Origin: JALYTZ01 sp036559125
Lineage (GTDB): Bacteria > Vulcanimicrobiota > Vulcanimicrobiia > Vulcanimicrobiales > Vulcanimicrobiaceae
Length of the DNA: 64,000 nt
NCBI GenBank assembly: GCA_036559125.1
Contig: DATBTT010000074.1
Span: 1 to 64,000 of the forward strand
Direction of reading: 5' to 3'
The position numbers and the translations under genes are program-made. This document shows, in pieces, positions 44,254 through 52,482 of this stretch. Under the pieces are notes generated by a model that was not told where the DNA came from, did no database searches, and worked only from the letters and a program-made list of their open reading frames with translations. Positions within the stretch are counted from its first letter, which is position 1. Every line of letters starts with the position of its first letter.

Positions 44254-45193
44254 AGACGCGCTGATCGACGCGCTACGCGCGCTGGTCGAACGCCCCGGGG
44301 AGCCGCGCGTGCTGCTCGGAATCGGCGATGACGCTGCCGTGTGGCAACCGTCGCGATCGCATCGCAGCGTCATCACGACCGATGCGCTGGTCGAGGGAGT
44401 ACACTTTACCCGCGCGCTCGGGTGGGAGCGCATCGGGCGGCGGGCGATGGCAAGTAACCTCAGCGATATCGCCGCGATGGGCGCCCGTCCCGTACTCGCC
44501 ACGATCGCGCTGGGTTTGCCGGAGATCGCGCAAGAAGACGTTCTGGAACTCTATCGCGGGATGATCGCAGTGAGCGCCGATGCGCGCTGCGCGATCGTAG
44601 GCGGCGACATCACGCGATCGCCGGCGGCGACCATTGCGATAACCGTTGTCGGCGAAGTTAGGCCGAGCAATCTCAAGACCCGAAGCGGTGCCAGACCGAA
44701 CGACGTGCTCGCCGTTAGCGGGCCGCTCGGGGCAAGCCGGGCCGGGCTGCACGGGTCGGCCGATCCGGAGGCGGTGCGCGCGCATGGAACGCCGAGCGCG
44801 CGCTGGCGCGAAGGGTTGTGGTTCGGCGCGAGTCGCAACGTGCATGCGATGATGGACGTCTCCGACGGATTGTCGACGGATTTGACGAGGCTGTGCAGGC
44901 GTTCGGCGGTCGGTGCGATCGTCGACGACGTTCCCGTCGCGCCGAGTGCGGCGGCTATGGCGGCGTCGCGCGGTGAAAGCCCTCTCGACTACGCGCTCGC
45001 CGGCGGCGAGGATTTCGAACTCCTGATTGCTGTCGACGCGCGAGCGTTCGCGCATTTGCAGGCGCGTTTCTCAGCACGGTTTCAACGCACGTTGCACCGT
45101 ATCGGGACCGTCCGCGAGGGCAAAGAGCTGAGCGTGCGTAAGGGCTCCCAAGAAGAAGCGTTGCTTCCTACCGGCTGGGATCATGTAGCTTGA
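44243..45193 (+). CDS. thiL: Thiamine-monophosphate kinase
   Basis: Makes thiamine diphosphate, the cofactor of transketolase. 316 residues with LLGIGDDAAVW, TTDALVEGVHFTRA, ASNLSDIAAMGARP, CAIVGGDITRSP, MMDVSDGLSTDLTRL and LAGGEDFELL, all AIR-synthase-fold ThiL signatures. The start is taken as a TTG inside the rpe end. It ends in a TTGA overlap with the next gene. Confidence 0.94.
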   Translation: MVAEDALIDALRALVERPGEPRVLLGIGDDAAVWQPSRSHRSVITTDALVEGVHFTRALGWERIGRRAMASNLSDIAAMGARPVLATIALGLPEIAQEDVLELYRGMIAVSADARCAIVGGDITRSPAATIAITVVGEVRPSNLKTRSGARPNDVLAVSGPLGASRAGLHGSADPEAVRAHGTPSARWREGLWFGASRNVHAMMDVSDGLSTDLTRLCRRSAVGAIVDDVPVAPSAAAMAASRGESPLDYALAGGEDFELLIAVDARAFAHLQARFSARFQRTLHRIGTVREGKELSVRKGSQEEALLPTGWDHVA

Positions 45194-46068
45194 CAAACGC
45201 GCTTCCGCTTATCGGCGGCATTCAGAATAGCGTCGCAATGGGCTTCGCCGGCAACCAAGCCCTCTACGCCGTCTCGAACGCACTCGGCGCGCGCACCGTC
45301 GGCGTTTCGACGTCGTTCGCAAGCGCTCGGGGCGGAGTTCCCGGCGGCACGAGTTGGCAGCCCGAGCCGCAGCAGTTTCGGCGCGACGTCGCCTTTGCGA
45401 TTGCGCAACGCCCCGCGGTGATGGTCGTCGGGTACGTCCCTAAACCGTCGTTCGTGGACATCATCGCCACGCAATTGGCGGATTACAAGGGAGTGATTTT
45501 ACTCGATCCCGTGATCGGCTCGTATCAAAAGGGATTGTTCGTGAGTGAGGAAACGGCTCGCGCGATTGCCGAACAATTGGTTCCGCTCGCGCAGATCGTA
45601 ACGCCGAATCGTTTTGAAGCCGAACTTCTGCTCGGTAAGGCGGGGGGACGGCACGCGACCGAACACGCATTTTTGAATGGGATCTTCGATCTCGGACCGC
45701 AGGGCGTCGCCGTAACGTCGTTCGAACGCGATGCCGAAAAGCACGAACTGACGCTGCTCTTTACCAACGGGTACACGTATCAGCGCATTACCGCGCCGTT
45801 CTATCCAACGTTTCCCGCACACGGCGCCGGCGACGTTTTCGCCGCGGCCACGGCGCTGTGCACGCGAGCGGTTGTCAATACGACGGCTTATGGAGGCGCG
45901 ACGGTGGACCCGGTAGCGGCACTTTCGGGCTGGGGCCCGCTTGCCCACCACCTAGACGACGATGCCGCGATGCGCTTCTGCGAACGCGCGAACGTCAAAG
46001 CCGAGACAATACAGCGCAGTACTGAAGACGGTCCGCGTCTAAAATTCGCACCATGTTCGAGCCGTTAA
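45190..46068 (+). CDS. Pyridoxal kinase-like (PdxY/PdxK) PfkB-fold kinase
   Basis: A 292-residue ribokinase-fold protein. The N-terminus IGGIQNSVAMGFAGNQALYAVSNALG matches the pyridoxal kinase pattern (usually IQSHVVYGYVGN), GVILLDPVIGS and TPNRFEAELLLG are the middle motifs, and AHGAGDVFAAATAL holds the catalytic Asp of the GxGD anion hole. It would phosphorylate pyridoxal to PLP. A hydroxymethylpyrimidine kinase is a less likely reading even though thiL is next to it. The start is a TTG in a TTGA overlap with thiL. Confidence 0.82.
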   Translation: MTNALPLIGGIQNSVAMGFAGNQALYAVSNALGARTVGVSTSFASARGGVPGGTSWQPEPQQFRRDVAFAIAQRPAVMVVGYVPKPSFVDIIATQLADYKGVILLDPVIGSYQKGLFVSEETARAIAEQLVPLAQIVTPNRFEAELLLGKAGGRHATEHAFLNGIFDLGPQGVAVTSFERDAEKHELTLLFTNGYTYQRITAPFYPTFPAHGAGDVFAAATALCTRAVVNTTAYGGATVDPVAALSGWGPLAHHLDDDAAMRFCERANVKAETIQRSTEDGPRLKFAPCSSR

Positions 46069-46493
46069 CGATTACGATAGGGCACGATTCCGAGCAGCCG
46101 CAAGTCGTGCTCGACGTGCTCGACTATCAGCATCCCGATATCGCAGAACCCGAAGGCCTCGACCTGATGCGATGCCGGGTTACCGCGCACGCACCGCCGA
46201 TCGACGCTGGGTTCGAAATCCCAATCGGGCTTTGGGAACTCGAGGACTTGCAAGAGTATCTCGCGCAGATTCGCTCGGGGAACGGCCCTTCTCAGAGCTT
46301 CATCCTCGCCGACGGCCTGCTGACGCTGTCCTTTGCGCCAAGCAAACGTGGACCGGTTCTGTGCGCGGTGATGATAAAAAGCGTAGATGCATCGCATCTG
46401 CGCTTAGAATATTTGGTGATGCTGGAACCCGAATCGATTTCGCGAACGCTGATGCAGCTGACGCGCCTTCAGGTGCGCGCGCGTTCGGGTTAG
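46053..46493 (+). CDS. Hypothetical protein, possible WapI-family-like fold
   Basis: A 146-residue, soluble, mostly beta protein that I do not firmly recognise. The pattern EPEGLDLMRCRVTAHAPPIDAGFEIPIGLWELEDLQEYLAQIRSG, then LTLSFAPSKRG and YLVMLEPESISRTLMQLTRL, recalls WapI-family proteins, in which a tested ligand-binding strand pair is followed by ELxxFxxQL. That is a loose resemblance. It overlaps the kinase gene before it by 16 bp and ends overlapping rpmB on the other strand by 4 bp. It is the last gene of the operon from cmk. Confidence 0.6.
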   Translation: MFEPLTITIGHDSEQPQVVLDVLDYQHPDIAEPEGLDLMRCRVTAHAPPIDAGFEIPIGLWELEDLQEYLAQIRSGNGPSQSFILADGLLTLSFAPSKRGPVLCAVMIKSVDASHLRLEYLVMLEPESISRTLMQLTRLQVRARSG

Positions 46494-46681
46494 ACCGCTC
46501 GGGTTACTTTCTTGGAGCGTAGGCAACCCGTGCAGACGCGTGCCGTACGGTGGGTGCCGCGGTCGTCGATTTTGACGGCCTGAAGGTTAGGCAGCCACCG
46601 GCGACGGGTCTTGTTCATCGCATGGCTGACATTGTTGCCCGCCATCGGACCTTTCCCACACACCTCGCAGCGCTTTGCCAT
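46490..46681 (-). CDS. rpmB: 50S ribosomal protein L28 (zinc-binding form)
   Basis: 63 residues beginning MAKRCEVCGKGPMAGNNVSHAMNKTRRRW, with a second cysteine pair VCTGCLRSKKV. The four cysteines mark the zinc-binding (C+) form of L28. The start at 46681 has GAGGG upstream; a start at 46765 would overlap the promoter. Transcribed alone on the minus strand. Confidence 0.96.
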   Translation of the reverse strand: MAKRCEVCGKGPMAGNNVSHAMNKTRRRWLPNLQAVKIDDRGTHRTARVCTGCLRSKKVTRAV

Positions 46682-46755
46682 TGTCAGATTCCCTCTATAA
46701 AACGTAGCTCGAATTGAAACCGGCGGCTCGGGCAACGCCCGGGCACAACCCCGGC

Positions 46756-46784
46756 ATAATATCACGGGCGCGAACGGTTTACAA
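46756..46784 (-). promoter_or_regulatory. Promoter for rpmB
   Basis: On the minus strand: TTGTAA (46784-46779), a 17-bp spacer, TATTAT (46761-46756). The message would start near 46749, leaving a leader of roughly 68 nt before the L28 start. A sigma70-type promoter by sequence only. The region is shared with divergent fakA, for which I see no clear promoter. Confidence 0.65.
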
Positions 46785-46818
46785 GGATTCCTCCGGCTCC
46801 GCCCAAAGACCGGGGCCG

Positions 46819-48411
46819 ATGGACGTCACCGCTTTGGATGGCCGCGCGTACGCCAAATTCATTATGGCGGGAACGTACTTTCTGAGGAAGTACCGCGGAG
46901 TCCTCAACGAGCTGAACGTGTTTCCCGTGCCGGATGGGGATACGGGGACCAATATGTACCTGACGATGCGCCAGGCCGCACTGCAGGCGGGCAAGGCCCA
47001 CCTCGCCCCGCTCTCCGAGGTCGCTGCGGCGGCCGCCGAGGGAAGCCTCATGGGAGCCAGGGGGAACTCCGGCGTCATTCTGTCCCAAATGTTGCGTGGC
47101 TTTGCTCACCACGTGCGGCATCGTAAGGAGATCGATACGTTCGTCCTGGCAACCGGGATGCGGGAAGCCGTACAAGCCGCAAAGCAAGCGCTGCTCAAGC
47201 CGGTAGACGGGACGATCATCTCAGTGGCGGAAGCCGCTGCCGAGGCCGCCTATCGTTTCGCTCTCCACGAACGCGACTTCTACCGCTTGGGCGCGGGCAT
47301 CGTGCGGGCGGCCAACGACGCGTTGGACCGGACGCCGGAACAGCTACCCGTGCTCAAAGAAGCCGGGGTCGTCGATGCGGGGGGCGCCGGTTTCGTCTAT
47401 TTCGTCGAGGGCGTCTTGCGATTCTTACCCGACGTGAAAGTGCGCTCCACGGCCTTTCCGCGCCGCGCGGCACGCCAGAGCGTCTTTACTGCCGCTCAGG
47501 TGGTCGGCGAGCACAAGTTCTGCACCGAGTTCATCCTCGAACGCGCGACGACGACGGCTGCGGAACTGCGGGAGGCTCTGCAGCCGCGAGGGGAGTCCCT
47601 TATAGTCGCGGGGGAACCGCCCACGCTCAAAGTCCACGTCCACACCGACAATCCGGACGGCGTCCAGGCGTTGGCAGGCAAATACGGAGCGCTCACGCGC
47701 ATCAAAGTCGACAACATGGAGCAACAGCACAACCTGCTGGTAGTCGATAAGCCGAAGGCTCCCTACTCCGTCGTCGCCGTCGTTCCGGGATTGGGATTCG
47801 AGCGAATTGTCAAAGAATTGGGAGCCGAAGTCGCCGTGGTGACGCAGAAAAACCCGAGCGTCCGCGACCTGCTGCTCGCGGTCAACAAATGTCTCTCGCA
47901 GACGATCTACCTGTTCGTCAACGATTCCAACGTGAAATTGGCTGCCGCGGAGGTCGTCAAATTGACCGACAAAGCAGTCCACGTGTTCCCGACGCGGGAT
48001 ATCGTTGGGGGCATCGCCGCCCTCTTTGCGTTGCGTTCCGCGGGCGCCGACGCGCCTGTGGCCGACGGCGAGATCATGCGTGCGGCCGCGCGTCCGCGCA
48101 GCGCGCGCGTGTTTTTCGCCGGGAAGGACGCGACGTTTGGTGGAACGACCGTTGCGCGCGGAAAACCGGCAGCCGACAGCGACGGGGCGTTGTACGGCGG
48201 CGCCACCATCGCGGAGGCGGCGACGGCCGCGATTGAATCGATGCGCGCGCGCGACGGAGGATTGATTACATTGTATTATGGCGGCGGGCAGAAAGAGCGC
48301 GAGGCGCAACGCCTGAGCGAGGATCTGCACGCGGCTTTTCCGCGAGCCGACGTCGAGTATTACTACGGCGGTCAAAAGGACTGCGAATATTGGATTTCCT
48401 TCGATGAGTAG
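46819..48411 (+). CDS. fakA: Fatty acid kinase catalytic subunit FakA-like (DAK2/YloV)
   Basis: A 530-residue protein with an N-terminal DhaL (DAK2) ATP-binding domain: ELNVFPVPDGDTGTNM (metal-binding Asp39 and Asp41), MGARGNSGVILSQMLRGF and DAGGAGFVYFVEG. A middle domain (EFILERA, VHVHTDNPDGVQALA) and a DegV-like C-terminal part follow. FakA phosphorylates fatty acids held by FakB. The next two genes are plsX and a DegV/FakB gene, so the full acyl-phosphate set is together. Start chosen at the ATG before DVTALDGRAYAKF. Overlaps plsX by 8 bp. Confidence 0.92.
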   Translation: MDVTALDGRAYAKFIMAGTYFLRKYRGVLNELNVFPVPDGDTGTNMYLTMRQAALQAGKAHLAPLSEVAAAAAEGSLMGARGNSGVILSQMLRGFAHHVRHRKEIDTFVLATGMREAVQAAKQALLKPVDGTIISVAEAAAEAAYRFALHERDFYRLGAGIVRAANDALDRTPEQLPVLKEAGVVDAGGAGFVYFVEGVLRFLPDVKVRSTAFPRRAARQSVFTAAQVVGEHKFCTEFILERATTTAAELREALQPRGESLIVAGEPPTLKVHVHTDNPDGVQALAGKYGALTRIKVDNMEQQHNLLVVDKPKAPYSVVAVVPGLGFERIVKELGAEVAVVTQKNPSVRDLLLAVNKCLSQTIYLFVNDSNVKLAAAEVVKLTDKAVHVFPTRDIVGGIAALFALRSAGADAPVADGEIMRAAARPRSARVFFAGKDATFGGTTVARGKPAADSDGALYGGATIAEAATAAIESMRARDGGLITLYYGGGQKEREAQRLSEDLHAAFPRADVEYYYGGQKDCEYWISFDE

Positions 48412-49411
48412 ACCACGCATCGCCATCGACGCCATGGGGGGCGATCATGCCCCGGCGGAGGTCGTCGCGGGAACGCTGCTCGCTGCCGCTCTCGATTACG
48501 CCGACCTGACGCTGGTCGGAGATGAGGCGCAAATCCGGCCGCTGCTGACGGGCCCGTCAGCCTCGAAGATTGCCGTCGTGCACGCCGACGAAGCCGTTCC
48601 CATGGCGATGCACGCTTCTGCGGCGCTTCGCCAAGCCGATAGAACTTCACTCGGTATCGCGGTTAACATGGTCAAAGACGCTAGCGCGGACGCCGTCGTG
48701 TCCGCAGGCAATAGCGGCGCCTTCCTCGCCATCGCGCTCGTCAAGTTGCGACCCATTGCCGGCATCGCGCGCCCTGCAATTGCGACCGTGTGGCCCGCAC
48801 TCAACGGCCCGACCGTGCTGCTCGATTCGGGCGCCAATGTGGATTGCCGCGCCGAATGGCTCGCGCAATTCGGCGTGATGGGCTCCGCGTACGCCAAGGC
48901 CGTGCTCAAGAAATCCGACCCGAAAGTTGCATTGCTTTCGGTGGGCGAAGAATCCACCAAGGGCAACGCGCTGGTTCTGGAAACGGCGAAGTTGTTGGAA
49001 CGCGCTCCCGTGAATTTCATCGGCAACATCGAAGGCAAAGACATATTCGTGAACGTGGCCGACGTCATCGTCGCCGACGGATTCGTAGGTAACGTCGTCC
49101 TCAAGACCGGCGAGGGGATGATTTCGGTGTTGGGCGGCGTGATCAAAGACACGATTTTAGGCGGCAATTTCTTGACGAAGATCGGCGCGGCGCTCGTCGC
49201 GCCCGCATTACGCGGTCTCCGTACGAAGTTCGACTACGAAACCTATGGCGGCGCGCCGTTGCTGGGCTTGCGCGGTAACTGCATCGTCACCCATGGCCGC
49301 GCGTCGCACAACGCCATCAAACACGCAATCCGTGCCGCCGCCGACGAAGTCGAGAACGATGTGATCGGCAAGATCACCGAACTCGTCAAACCTCTCGCCA
49401 AAGAAGCGTAG
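48404..49411 (+). CDS. plsX: Phosphate acyltransferase PlsX
   Basis: Makes acyl-phosphate from acyl-ACP (or the reverse) for glycerolipid synthesis. 335 residues: RIAIDAMGGDHAPAEVVAGTLLAA at the start, VSAGNSGAFLAIA, LDSGANVDCRAEWLAQFGVMG, NFIGNIEGKDIFVNVADVIVADGFVGNVVLKTGEG and GGAPLLGLRGNCIVTHGRAS. Set between FakA and FakB genes. Confidence 0.96.
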   Translation: MSRPRIAIDAMGGDHAPAEVVAGTLLAAALDYADLTLVGDEAQIRPLLTGPSASKIAVVHADEAVPMAMHASAALRQADRTSLGIAVNMVKDASADAVVSAGNSGAFLAIALVKLRPIAGIARPAIATVWPALNGPTVLLDSGANVDCRAEWLAQFGVMGSAYAKAVLKKSDPKVALLSVGEESTKGNALVLETAKLLERAPVNFIGNIEGKDIFVNVADVIVADGFVGNVVLKTGEGMISVLGGVIKDTILGGNFLTKIGAALVAPALRGLRTKFDYETYGGAPLLGLRGNCIVTHGRASHNAIKHAIRAAADEVENDVIGKITELVKPLAKEA

Positions 49412-49422
49412 GAGCCTCTAGC

Positions 49423-50280
49423 GTGGCCATCGCGATCGTTACCGACAGCACGTCGGACGTCGAACCGCATCTCGCGGCAGCACTCGGCATCGACGTCGTG
49501 CCGCTTTTCGTCCTGTGGGGCGACCGCAGCTTCCGCGATTACGTCGATCTTTCACGCGCCGAGTTCTACGAAAAATTACGGACCGAGGCGTCGCTCCCGA
49601 TGACGTCGCAACCGACGGCGAAAATGTTCGAGGCCGCCTTCGCCCCGCACGTCGACGCCGGCGACGAGATCCTCTGCCTGGTCATAAGTTCGAAGCTCTC
49701 CGGCACGATTAATGCCGCTCGCGCGGCGGCCCAAGGCTATCCGAAGGCGAAAATTACGATCGTCGATTCGGAAAGCGTCGCGGGCGGACTCAACATGATG
49801 GTCATGAACGCGCGCGCCCTCGCTCTCGCCGGCGCGAACGCCGGGCAGATCGTGGCGGCAGTCGAACGCGAGAAGCGGACACAGCGCTTGTACGCGCTCT
49901 TGCCCGATCTATCGCATTTGGTTCGCAACGGGCGCGTCGGAAAAGCGCGAGCTGCAATCGGCACGCTAATGAAGATCGTTCCGGTGCTGTGCTTGAAGGA
50001 CGGACAGGTTGCGGCCGAAGCGCAAGTGCGCACCTTCGCCCGCGCTCGAGAAACGATGCTGGACCTCACGCTGAAGAACGTCAACGATATTCCCAATGCC
50101 CGTTTCCTGGTGATGCACACGAATGCGCCGGCGCTGGCCGCTTCGGTCTTGGAAGAACTTCAGGATCGCTTCAACGGCGCGTCGCCCAAAACGCTGGAGA
50201 TTTTGGAAGCCGGTCCGGTGATCGCTACGCATGGCGGGCCGGGCGCCGTCGGCATCTTTTCCGCGCAGGACACGAGTTAG
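49423..50280 (+). CDS. DegV-family fatty-acid-binding protein (FakB-like)
   Basis: A 285-residue DegV-fold protein that would hold a fatty acid for phosphorylation by FakA. Signatures: VTDSTSDVEPHLAAALGIDVVPL, the conserved TSQPTAKMFEAAF, and CLVISSKLSGTINAARAAA; the C-terminal domain has LVRNGRVGKARAAIGTLMKIVPVL. The start is a GTG with TAGGAG upstream. Fatty acid preference cannot be read from the sequence. Confidence 0.93.
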   Translation: MAIAIVTDSTSDVEPHLAAALGIDVVPLFVLWGDRSFRDYVDLSRAEFYEKLRTEASLPMTSQPTAKMFEAAFAPHVDAGDEILCLVISSKLSGTINAARAAAQGYPKAKITIVDSESVAGGLNMMVMNARALALAGANAGQIVAAVEREKRTQRLYALLPDLSHLVRNGRVGKARAAIGTLMKIVPVLCLKDGQVAAEAQVRTFARARETMLDLTLKNVNDIPNARFLVMHTNAPALAASVLEELQDRFNGASPKTLEILEAGPVIATHGGPGAVGIFSAQDTS

Positions 50281-50284
50281 CGAA

Positions 50285-51409
50285 ATGCTCGGCGTATACG
50301 TTCACCTTCCGTTCTGCCCGTATATCTGTCCGTACTGCGACTTCGCAAAGTGGCCGCACCGCCGTAGCGCCGCGACGCGCTATCTCGCGGCGCTACGGCA
50401 CGAGATCGATGCCCAGCCCCCGCAACTTGCCGGAAGCATTTTTTTTGGCGGCGGCACGCCCAATACGTACGACGCGGTGGAGATCGGAGCGCTCGTCGAG
50501 CGCCTGAAGGCCATATTCGGATCGGGGCGCGGGCAAGAGCGCACGATCGAACTCAATCCCGAACTCGTGCGTTCCGACGACATGCCGCTCTATGTCAAAG
50601 CGGGAATCGATCGCGTTTCGATCGGAGTGCAATCGTTCGACGTTGGCGAAATTCGCACGTTAGGACGCGGTCACGCGCCCGAAGACGTCAGGCGCGTCGT
50701 CCGCGCAGCACGAGCCGCGGGAATTCGTTCCGTCTCGTTGGATCTGATGTTCGCGGTCCCGGGGCAAACCGCCGCGAGTTGGACGGCTTCGTTGCAGGCG
50801 GCGCTCGATCTCGACGTCGATCACGTCTCCACGTACGGACTGACGATAGAAGAAGGAACGCCGTATGCGCTTTGGCAGCGCCGCGAACCCCAAGCGTTCT
50901 TCGACGACGGCCGCGAGGCGGATCTGTACGAAATCGCCATTCGTACCCTCGAGTCGGCCGGTTTCGAACACTACGAAATCAGCAATTTCGCAAAGCCGGG
51001 CCACCGCAGCGTGCACAACGCGAATTATTGGGAAAACGGCGACTATGTGGGACTTGGCGTTGGGGCGGCCTCCTATCGAGACGGTCTGCGTTCGGTTCAT
51101 ACGCGCGATCTTGCAGCGTATCTCGAGGCGATCGAGGACGGGCGGCCCGTTCCATCCGAGTCCGAACGATTGATCGGCGCCAAACGCGCGGGCGAGGCGG
51201 TGATGCTGGCTTTGCGAACGGCGCAAGGGGTATCGTTAACGAATTTCAAACAGCGGTATAGTCTTGATTTTCTGGCATTTTACGATCCCGTCGTGCGGCG
51301 TTTCGTCGCCGACGGTCTACTGGCCGTCGACGACGAGCGAGCCTGGCTCACGGAACGGGGCCGCTTTTTGGCTAACGACGTATGCGGAGCGTTCGTAACA
51401 TTCGCGTAG
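50285..51409 (+). CDS. hemW: HemW-like radical SAM protein
   Basis: A 374-residue radical SAM protein. The cluster motif CPYICPYCDF gives Cys11, Cys15 and Cys18. FFGGGTPNTYD, DRVSIGVQSFDVGEIRTLGRGH and LDLMFAVPGQT are HemW/HemN-family segments, and HYEISNFAKPGHRSVHNANYWENGDYVGLGVGAASY is typical of HemW. HemW is a haem chaperone; it lacks the extra cysteine of coproporphyrinogen dehydrogenase HemN. It starts 4 bp after the DegV gene and overlaps the next gene by 28 bp. Confidence 0.93.
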   Translation: MLGVYVHLPFCPYICPYCDFAKWPHRRSAATRYLAALRHEIDAQPPQLAGSIFFGGGTPNTYDAVEIGALVERLKAIFGSGRGQERTIELNPELVRSDDMPLYVKAGIDRVSIGVQSFDVGEIRTLGRGHAPEDVRRVVRAARAAGIRSVSLDLMFAVPGQTAASWTASLQAALDLDVDHVSTYGLTIEEGTPYALWQRREPQAFFDDGREADLYEIAIRTLESAGFEHYEISNFAKPGHRSVHNANYWENGDYVGLGVGAASYRDGLRSVHTRDLAAYLEAIEDGRPVPSESERLIGAKRAGEAVMLALRTAQGVSLTNFKQRYSLDFLAFYDPVVRRFVADGLLAVDDERAWLTERGRFLANDVCGAFVTFA

Positions 51410-52482
51410 GTTCGAATCTCGCGGGAACCGCGCTTCGCGTCATCTTCGGTATCGTCTTCGGCGTAACGGGATTTTTGCTCGGGCGCGAAGCCTACATCCA
51501 CCTGTTCTCGCTGCACTTCGCAAACGAACCCCTTCAACTGCTCTTTACCGTTCTCGCACCGGTTTTCGGTGCGTTGATCGGGGTGGCGCTCGCGCCCTTC
51601 GCGCAGGCGCTTTTTGAGGACGAGCTCAACGCCGTCGAAAGTTCTATCGAACGGCTCTCTCCGGCCGAATTGGCCGGTGGCGCTATCGGTTTAATTGCGG
51701 GGCTGGTGGTCGCATTTCTCATCAAGAGCATTCTGTTCGAGTTTATCTCGGTTGCCGGTAAGGCCGGCAGTTATATCGCGATTTTGTTGTATATCGTCGT
51801 GAGCATTTTCGCCGCATTTCTCGGAGCCCGGGTCGGCTCGAAGATGCGCATTATGCCGCTTGCCGGTCCGCTCGGCGGCAACTCGACGCCCAAGGTCGTG
51901 GATACGTCGGTCATCGTGGACGGCCGCATCGTCGAAATCATCGAGAGCGGCTTTTTAGACGGTCCGCTCATTTTGCCGCGATTCGTGCTGCGCGAGTTGC
52001 AGCAGATCGCCGATTCGGGCGATTCGATCAAGCGCACGCGCGGCCGGCGCGGACTCGAGGTGCTCAACAAAATGCAGGAACTGGGCATCTTCGAGATCAG
52101 CGAACGCGATTACGACGATATTAAGGGCGGTGCGGTGGATGCGAAGCTCGTTCGTTTGGCGCAGGAGTTAGGAGGAAAGCTTCTCACCAACGATTACAAT
52201 CTCAATCGCGTCGCCCATGTCGAAGGCGTTGCCGTGCTCAATATTAACGAACTCGCCAATGCCGTCAAACCGGTCGTATTGCCCGGTGAAGAGATGCACG
52301 TGCAGATCATTCGCGACGGTAAAGAACCTCATCAGGGAATCGGCTACCTTGACGATGGAACGATGATCGTGGTCGAAAACGGCCGCCGCCTTATCGGCGA
52401 AGCCGCCGACGTTGTCGTAACGAGCGTACTGCAGACTGCGGCGGGGCGCATGATTTTTGCAAAAACGAAAGGGAATCAGTAA
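51382..52482 (+). CDS. YacL-like membrane PIN/TRAM-domain protein
   Basis: A 366-residue protein with four N-terminal membrane segments (about 14-35, 46-70, 95-116, 128-150), then a PIN nuclease domain (VVDTSVIVDGRIVEII, LPRFVLRELQQIADS, KLLTNDYNLNRVA) and a C-terminal TRAM domain (VQIIRDGKEPHQGIGYLDDGTMIVVENGRRLIGEAADVVVTSV). This is the YacL layout of Firmicutes and relatives. The conserved Asp residues of PIN are present, so RNA cleavage is possible. In Bacillus yacL also precedes ispD. Confidence 0.9.
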   Translation: MRSVRNIRVGSNLAGTALRVIFGIVFGVTGFLLGREAYIHLFSLHFANEPLQLLFTVLAPVFGALIGVALAPFAQALFEDELNAVESSIERLSPAELAGGAIGLIAGLVVAFLIKSILFEFISVAGKAGSYIAILLYIVVSIFAAFLGARVGSKMRIMPLAGPLGGNSTPKVVDTSVIVDGRIVEIIESGFLDGPLILPRFVLRELQQIADSGDSIKRTRGRRGLEVLNKMQELGIFEISERDYDDIKGGAVDAKLVRLAQELGGKLLTNDYNLNRVAHVEGVAVLNINELANAVKPVVLPGEEMHVQIIRDGKEPHQGIGYLDDGTMIVVENGRRLIGEAADVVVTSVLQTAAGRMIFAKTKGNQ

